Source of the DNA: an uncultured Bacilli bacterium | Lineage (GTDB): Bacteria; Bacillota_I; Bacilli_A; RF39; UBA660 | DNA: 9,428 bases | Direction: 5' to 3' | Assembly (NCBI GenBank): GCA_947630585.1 | Contig: CANRIE010000022.1 | Span: 1 to 9,428, forward strand | The notes under the pieces: model-generated | What the model was told of the DNA's origin: nothing | Database searches by the model: none | The model's input: only the letters and a program-made list of their open reading frames with translations | In this document: piece after piece, positions 6,268-9,428 of the stretch | How positions within the stretch are numbered: position 1 is the stretch's first letter | Layout of the letters: the number at the start of each line of letters is the position of its first letter | Position numbers and translations under genes: made by a program

Positions 6268-7380
6268 ATGGAAAATAATGAAAACAAAAAAATAATATTA
6301 ACAGGAGATAGACCAACAGGAAAATTACATTTAGGCCATTATGTTGGTTCTTTAAGAAATCGAGTTGAAATGCAAAATTCAGGAAAATATATACCATATA
6401 TATTTATATCAGATTTACAAGCTCTTACTGATAATGCAAGAGATCCAGAAAAAATTAGAAGAAATTTAATTGAAGTTGCCCTAGACTATTTAGCAGTTGG
6501 AATAGATCCTAAAAAAAGTATAATATTTGTTCAATCTCAAGTTCCAGAACTTGCTGAATTAACTATGTATTATATGAATTTGGTAACTTTAGCAAGACTA
6601 AAGAGAAATCCTACTATAAAAACAGAAATCAAAGAAAGAGGTTTTGAAAAAAGTGTACCAGTTGGTTTTTTAACTTATCCAATTAGTCAAGCAGCTGATA
6701 TTACAGCTTTTGACGCTGAGTTAGTTCCAGGAGGAGAAGATCAAGCCCCAATTTTAGAACAAGATAGAGAAATTGTTAGAGCCTTTAATGCTATTTATGG
6801 TGAGACATTAGTTGAACCAGAGTTAATAACTCCCGATAACGCTATTTGTAAAAGATTACCTGGAACAGATGGAAAAAATAAAATGAGTAAATCACTTGAT
6901 AATTGTATTTATCTATCAGATGAACCTGATGTAATAAAGAAGAAAGTAATGAGTATGTATACAGATCCTAATCATATCAAAATAGAAGATCCAGGAGATG
7001 TTCAAAATAATGCTGTATTTAAGTATTTAGATGCTTTTTGTAAAGACGAACATTTTAAAAAATATTTACCTGAATATAAAAATCTTGAGGAATTAAAAGC
7101 CCATTATCAAAGAGGTGGGGTAGGAGATGTAAAAATAAAAAGATTTTTAAATGATATTTTACAAGAAATATTAGAACCCATTCGTAGTAGAAGACATTAT
7201 TATGAACAACATATTGATTATGTTTATGATATGTTAGAAGAGGGAAGTAAAGAAGCTAGAAAAAAAGCCAAAGAGGTTTTAAAGAGAGTAAGAAGAGCAA
7301 TTGGCTTAGAATATTTTGAAGATATGGAATTAAGACATAGTGTTTATAAAAATATTGATGATGAAAAGGAAATAAATTAA
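6268..7380 (+). CDS. trpS: Tryptophan--tRNA ligase (TrpRS)
   Basis: Class I aminoacyl-tRNA synthetase that activates tryptophan with ATP and charges tRNA-Trp. The 370-residue sequence shows the HIGH-type motif HLGH at 21-24 within TGDRPTGKLHLGHYVGSL, the ADITAFDAELVP segment with GGEDQ (144-149 area) that lines the amino-acid pocket, and KMSKS at 205-209. MSMYTDPNHIKIEDPG and GGVGDVKIKRFL are characteristic of the Clostridium/Streptococcus lineage of TrpRS, distinct from the shorter Bacillus subtilis TrpS. A basic, helical tail of some 25 residues extends beyond the usual end near GLEYF. The pocket loop reads VPGGEDQ where V-P-V-G is usual. Start ATG 6268 lies five bases after GAGGAG, and the gene is the second of an operon. 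Whether it is the housekeeping copy or a second one cannot be told here. Confidence 0.96.
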   Translation: MENNENKKIILTGDRPTGKLHLGHYVGSLRNRVEMQNSGKYIPYIFISDLQALTDNARDPEKIRRNLIEVALDYLAVGIDPKKSIIFVQSQVPELAELTMYYMNLVTLARLKRNPTIKTEIKERGFEKSVPVGFLTYPISQAADITAFDAELVPGGEDQAPILEQDREIVRAFNAIYGETLVEPELITPDNAICKRLPGTDGKNKMSKSLDNCIYLSDEPDVIKKKVMSMYTDPNHIKIEDPGDVQNNAVFKYLDAFCKDEHFKKYLPEYKNLEELKAHYQRGGVGDVKIKRFLNDILQEILEPIRSRRHYYEQHIDYVYDMLEEGSKEARKKAKEVLKRVRRAIGLEYFEDMELRHSVYKNIDDEKEIN

Positions 7381-7448
7381 AAATTGTTAAGAGCACTCGT
7401 GTGCAAATAATGATTTAATAATATTAAAAAAGATAAAATATTAAATAA

Positions 7449-7493
7449 AAGTAACCTAATTTGGGTAAACACATAGACTAAATTAGGGTGAAT
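7449..7493 (+). repeat. Direct repeat copy B with hairpin
   Basis: This is the partner of 4327-4371 (37 of 45 identical). Here an almost perfect stem forms: 7455-7464 (CCTAATTTGG) pairs with 7478-7487 (CTAAATTAGG), with one G-T pair and a 13-base loop. The 3' arm contains the AGG of the AGGGTG ribosome binding site (7485-7490) seven bases before ATG 7498, so the hairpin would hide that site. The loop and flank (GGGTAAAC, ATAGAC, GTGAAT) are the parts best conserved between the copies. Confidence 0.75.
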
Positions 7494-7497
7494 ATAA

Positions 7498-7581
7498 ATG
7501 AATAATAATGGATACAGAATAGTTGTAGATGCAGGCCACCCAAGTTATTTATTCCCCAAATTTAGGGATATAATAAATTAA
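7498..7581 (+). pseudogene. 27-codon ORF, possible HNH endonuclease relic
   Basis: The ORF begins MNNNGYRIVVDAGHPSYLF and stops after 27 codons. The NGYxxxxxxxHPxY pattern resembles the N-terminus of phage-type HNH homing endonucleases (typically NGY-x-x-V-x-x-P-x-HP before the YVxEHRLV helix); the HNH catalytic part would follow but is missing. VVDAGH also recalls the N-terminal strand of N-acetylmuramoyl-L-alanine amidases (I-V-x-D-A/P-G-H-G), but the next residues do not fit. The start is well placed behind AGGGTG, and the hairpin of repeat B would mask that site, as is known for some phage homing endonuclease genes. It is more G+C-rich than its surroundings in the middle. The HNH reading is a guess from one short stretch. 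Confidence 0.35.
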
Positions 7582-7587
7582 ATCTAT

Positions 7588-7611
7588 AAAGGTACTTAAA
7601 GGTATCTTTTT
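7588..7611 (+). terminator. Probable intrinsic terminator of the trpS segment
   Basis: AAAGGTAC (7588-7595) pairs with GTATCTTT (7602-7609), eight pairs with one G-T, across a six-base loop, and runs into five T (7607-7611). It lies about 207 bases past the trpS stop and just after the 27-codon ORF. The stem is weak, so efficiency may be modest. Confidence 0.5.
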
Positions 7612-7626
7612 AATTTTGCAAATTTT

Positions 7627-7643
7627 AGTAAATAGTATTTACT
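7627..7643. promoter_or_regulatory. 17-base perfect dyad, candidate operator
   Basis: AGTAAATA-G-TATTTACT is a perfect inverted repeat of two eight-base arms around one base. It covers the place where the -35 box of the next promoter would sit (about 7633-7638), ideal for a dimeric repressor. AbiEi-type antitoxins are known to repress their own promoters by binding inverted repeats, and an AbiEi-like gene follows. Confidence 0.45.
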
Positions 7644-7652
7644 TTTTAGATA

Positions 7653-7661
7653 TGTTATACT
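7653..7661 (+). promoter_or_regulatory. Extended -10 promoter for the AbiEi-like gene
   Basis: TG-T-TATACT (7653-7661) is an extended -10 element with five of six consensus bases. No good -35 box is present at 16-18 bases upstream, where the dyad lies instead. Transcription would start near 7668, about 43 bases before TTG 7711. Confidence 0.45.
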
Positions 7662-7710
7662 TAATTTGTAACAGCAAAATCATCCCATAATTTTAAAAAA
7701 ATATAAGAGT

Positions 7711-8064
7711 TTGGCTGAAAAGCAAGTGTTATTAATATTATATACTAGAAAAGAAATAATAGAGAAATATGATAATCGTTATAATTTTAAAAAATCTTTA
7801 AATAATAAAGAAATATTTAAATTAGATAATGGAGTTTATTCAGATAAAGATATTGTTGACCCTATGACATTAGTTTGCAAGAAATATTTTAGTGCAATTA
7901 TTACTATGGGTTCAGTTTTTTATTATTATGATTTAACTGATGTAATACCAACAAAGACTTATGTTGCAACTAATATAAATACATATATTATTAATAAAAA
8001 TGTTTCTAAAGTAATAGTTTTATCTAGTCCCATAAATGTCGGAAGTGGAACGATTAAGAAGTGA
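7711..8064 (+). CDS. AbiEi-like type IV antitoxin/regulator, apparently truncated
   Basis: The 117-residue product resembles the N-terminal and core part of AbiEi-family antitoxins, which neutralise AbiEii nucleotidyltransferase toxins and act as transcriptional repressors. Residues 1-45 (TRKEIIEKYDNRYNFKKSL then IFKLDNGVYSDK) fit a winged-helix DNA-binding domain whose wing ends in the typical L-x-x-G-V-Y. The following MTLVCKKYFSAIITMGSVFYYYDLTDVIP matches the family's helix where a Y/F-x-L-T-D-x-I/T-P segment recurs. Family members are usually near 200 residues; this one stops soon after VIVLSSP, and the C-terminal domain that meets the toxin is missing. No toxin gene follows; a convergent restriction endonuclease begins 31 bases away. 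The start is uncertain: TTG 7711 and GTG 7726 both lack a clear ribosome binding site, and there is no ATG before residue 52. The assignment rests on motif memory. Confidence 0.6.
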   Translation: MAEKQVLLILYTRKEIIEKYDNRYNFKKSLNNKEIFKLDNGVYSDKDIVDPMTLVCKKYFSAIITMGSVFYYYDLTDVIPTKTYVATNINTYIINKNVSKVIVLSSPINVGSGTIKK

Positions 8065-8082
8065 AACAATTAAATTGAGAAG

Positions 8083-8115
8083 AAAAAAATGAGCATTAAT
8101 TATTTTGCCCATTTT
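8083..8115 (-). terminator. Intrinsic terminator of the restriction endonuclease gene
   Basis: Read on the minus strand, AAAATGGGC (8115-8107) pairs with GCTCATTTT (8094-8086), nine pairs with one G-T, over a 12-base loop, and continues into a run of seven T (8089-8083). The stem overlaps the last codons and stop (TAA, 8098-8096) of the endonuclease gene. On the plus strand the G-T pair becomes a mismatch and no T-run follows, so it works in one direction. Confidence 0.7.
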
Positions 8116-9355
8116 CATCTATTTGAACAAATTCATATTCGTATACAATAAAATTATCTATGTTGTTTTTAGATATTTTAAATTTTGGTTTTCTTGGAGT
8201 TCCATTAAGTTGTTTCCCTTGATTAAAGTCATTTAGTACATTTCTAAAGTTAATTCGATTTAATTCAATAATATACATTTTAACAAATTTTATAGAATTT
8301 TTCATTCTTTTATAATAACTTAATTCATTAAAAGGTTTGTTTTTAGGCCATTCATTTTGTTCTTTTATATAGTTTGCTCTAAATCTAGTAGCATCATAGT
8401 TGTTATCTTCACTGTCTTTTATTGTATCGTGTTCATATATAATATACCAAAATTTATCATATTTATTAATACATTCAATAAAGTTTTGCTTATCATTACC
8501 TGGCGCTTCTTTTTTTGTGGTATCACTTGCTTTTAAATCTCCAAAAAAGTTTTCTTCGCTAAACCATAAGTCAAAATCAAGTTCACCCTTTTTCTTGTGA
8601 GAACTACCAACATATAAAATTTTATTTTCTAAGCATTTTTCCTCTATAAAACTATTAATTTTAAACTCTAAATACCATCCCGGCCATTCGGTTTCTTTCC
8701 AGGTGTTCCAGTTATTTTCACGCATTTCTGGTATAGCAAATTCAGCCTTTATCCATTTACCAAAAAAATCATTATGATTAAACATTGCAAATATATTAAA
8801 TAAATCATTATTATCTTTTAGTTTTCCATCTAAATAATCTTTAAATTTAGTATACTTGATTGTGATTAATTCATTTTTATTTTTATCTTTTCTTTTAAAA
8901 GATCCGTTTTTCATAGCTTGATATAAATCGTTAGTATAAACATGAGCAGCAGAAGAGTTCATTTTTTTCTTTATATAAGTATCTTTAATAAATTCAGTAA
9001 ATATAATATTACTTTGATAATGATATACTCCAACAAATCTTACATTATAATTAGGTTTATCATTATAATATTCATAAATATCTTTATACCATTTTTTTAA
9101 TTGCATTCTTTTTTTATAAATTGGATGTTGTCCATTTCCACCCATATATGTTATAGCAGCTAACAATAATACTTCAATTTTATTGTCATGCTTATAACAT
9201 AGTAATTTTTTATTATTAACTTTTTCAGTATAACAATTATCTTTACCAAGAATGTTTTCTATATTTTTAATCATTTCCGAAATAGATAATGGTTGGTCAC
9301 TATTTATGTCTAAACTTAAATCACTTCGTAATTGTTCACTTTTTAAATTTGCCAT
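8096..9355 (-). CDS. Type II restriction endonuclease, PD-(D/E)xK type
   Basis: A 419-residue protein (from ATG 9355) with a nuclease core: GWYLEFKINSF near residue 230 supplies a possible first acidic residue, and GELDFDLWFSEENFFGDLKASD gives Asp262, then D-L-K at 273-275, the metal-binding D...(D/E)xK arrangement. Upstream, TYMGGNGQHPIYKKRMQL (about 70-87) and HVYTNDLYQAMKNG are distinctive of a family I recall as type II restriction endonucleases found beside DNA methyltransferases, though I cannot name its recognition site. Such enzymes cut unmodified foreign DNA. The partner methyltransferase is not in the window and may lie past the right edge. ATG 9355 lies 12 bases after AAAGGA (9373-9368); ATG 9367 directly abuts that site, and GTG 9400 lacks one. 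The frame stays open to the window edge, so an upstream start or fusion is not excluded. A terminator overlaps its 3' end. Confidence 0.8.
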   Translation of the reverse strand: MANLKSEQLRSDLSLDINSDQPLSISEMIKNIENILGKDNCYTEKVNNKKLLCYKHDNKIEVLLLAAITYMGGNGQHPIYKKRMQLKKWYKDIYEYYNDKPNYNVRFVGVYHYQSNIIFTEFIKDTYIKKKMNSSAAHVYTNDLYQAMKNGSFKRKDKNKNELITIKYTKFKDYLDGKLKDNNDLFNIFAMFNHNDFFGKWIKAEFAIPEMRENNWNTWKETEWPGWYLEFKINSFIEEKCLENKILYVGSSHKKKGELDFDLWFSEENFFGDLKASDTTKKEAPGNDKQNFIECINKYDKFWYIIYEHDTIKDSEDNNYDATRFRANYIKEQNEWPKNKPFNELSYYKRMKNSIKFVKMYIIELNRINFRNVLNDFNQGKQLNGTPRKPKFKISKNNIDNFIVYEYEFVQIDENGQNN

Positions 9356-9377
9356 ATTTCTATACATTCCTTTCTGC

Positions 9378-9413
9378 TTCACTACGTTTGCAAAAGGCAC
9401 AAATCGTGGTGAA
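9378..9413. promoter_or_regulatory. Long hairpin just upstream of the endonuclease ribosome binding site
   Basis: TTCACTACG (9378-9386) pairs with CGTGGTGAA (9405-9413), with one G-T, and after a single-base bulge TTTG (9387-9390) pairs with CAAA (9400-9403), leaving a nine-base loop: 13 pairs in all. It is richer in G+C than its surroundings, has no T-run on either strand, and ends four bases before the AAAGGA site of the endonuclease gene on the minus strand. It could be a regulatory hairpin, the end of a mobile element, or lie in the 3' end of an unseen gene. Confidence 0.55.
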
Positions 9414-9428
9414 AATAAACAATTCTTC

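Larger units (their letters stand above)
7381..7710. other. 330-base region between trpS and the AbiEi-like gene
   Basis: It holds a small hairpin GCAC-TCGT-GTGC (7393-7404) without a T-run, repeat copy B (7449-7493), a 27-codon ORF (7498-7581), a probable intrinsic terminator (7588-7611), a 17-base perfect dyad (7627-7643) and an extended -10 box (7653-7661). No tRNA or full-length gene was seen on either strand. Confidence 0.6.

Noticed and set aside
6035..6397. Minus-strand ORF of 120 codons across the dehydrogenase-trpS junction
   Set aside because: It overlaps two well-supported genes and reads as a Phe/Leu-rich shadow of their reverse strand. The same holds for 2950-3171 (minus) and 8400-8600 (plus).
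7393..7404. Hairpin GCAC-TCGT-GTGC as the trpS terminator
   Set aside because: The stem is only four pairs and no T-run follows; the structure at 7588-7611 is a better candidate.
7449..7581. Group I intron core around repeat B
   Set aside because: The GGGTAAAC...ATAGAC loop recalls the P5 region of some phage group I introns, but no P7-forming AGTC partner for GACT is found downstream in the gap, and trpS is not interrupted.
9356..9400. GTG 9400 as the start of the restriction endonuclease
   Set aside because: It would place the start inside the loop side of the hairpin with no ribosome binding site upstream, whereas ATG 9355 follows AAAGGA. The longer frame remains possible because it is open to the edge.
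1..9428. Mycoplasma-type code (TGA as Trp)
   Set aside because: The genes ending at 2891, 4025, 6258 and 8064 stop at TGA, and Trp codons in the conserved proteins are TGG.

Overview
The window comes from a very A+T-rich, low-GC Gram-positive type genome (Firmicutes/Bacillota or a close relative). Genes start with ATG, GTG or TTG behind purine-rich GGAG-like ribosome binding sites, promoters are sigma-A-like with several extended -10 (TGnTATAAT) boxes, and TrpRS is of the Clostridium/Streptococcus type. Four genes end in TGA while tryptophan is written TGG, so the standard bacterial code applies, not the Mycoplasma code. No tRNA, rRNA, CRISPR array or complete insertion sequence was seen.

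Left part (1-4320, all on +): a histidine-type phosphatase (168-707) and a calcineurin-like metallophosphoesterase (717-1229) share a promoter. Then come an orphan 409-residue protein with its own promoter (1299-2528) and a third unit with a small DUF6429-like protein (2640-2891), an alkaline-phosphatase-superfamily hydrolase (2913-4025) and a Nudix gene cut short just after its Nudix box (4032-4229). Four unrelated phosphohydrolase folds thus lie within about 4 kb.

Middle part (4321-7611): a two-gene operon, an atypical Rossmann/SDR-like dehydrogenase of unknown role (4660-6258) followed 9 bases later by tryptophanyl-tRNA synthetase (6268-7380). Its 5' region has a promoter, a 42-codon ORF, and a strong intrinsic terminator whose 5' arm overlaps the end of that ORF, only 17 bases before the dehydrogenase start; this looks like an attenuator. 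The operon lies between two imperfect 45-base direct repeats (4327-4371 and 7449-7493). The right copy forms a hairpin over the ribosome binding site of a 27-codon ORF that may be the relic of an HNH endonuclease. A probable terminator closes the segment at 7588-7611.

Right part (7612-9428): an AbiEi-like (type IV toxin-antitoxin / abortive infection) gene, apparently truncated at 117 residues and preceded by a 17-base perfect dyad and an extended -10 promoter, meets a convergent gene for a type II restriction endonuclease with a PD-(D/E)xK site (minus strand). Its methyltransferase partner is not in the window and may lie beyond the right edge. This end looks like a defence-gene region with broken genes and junctions.
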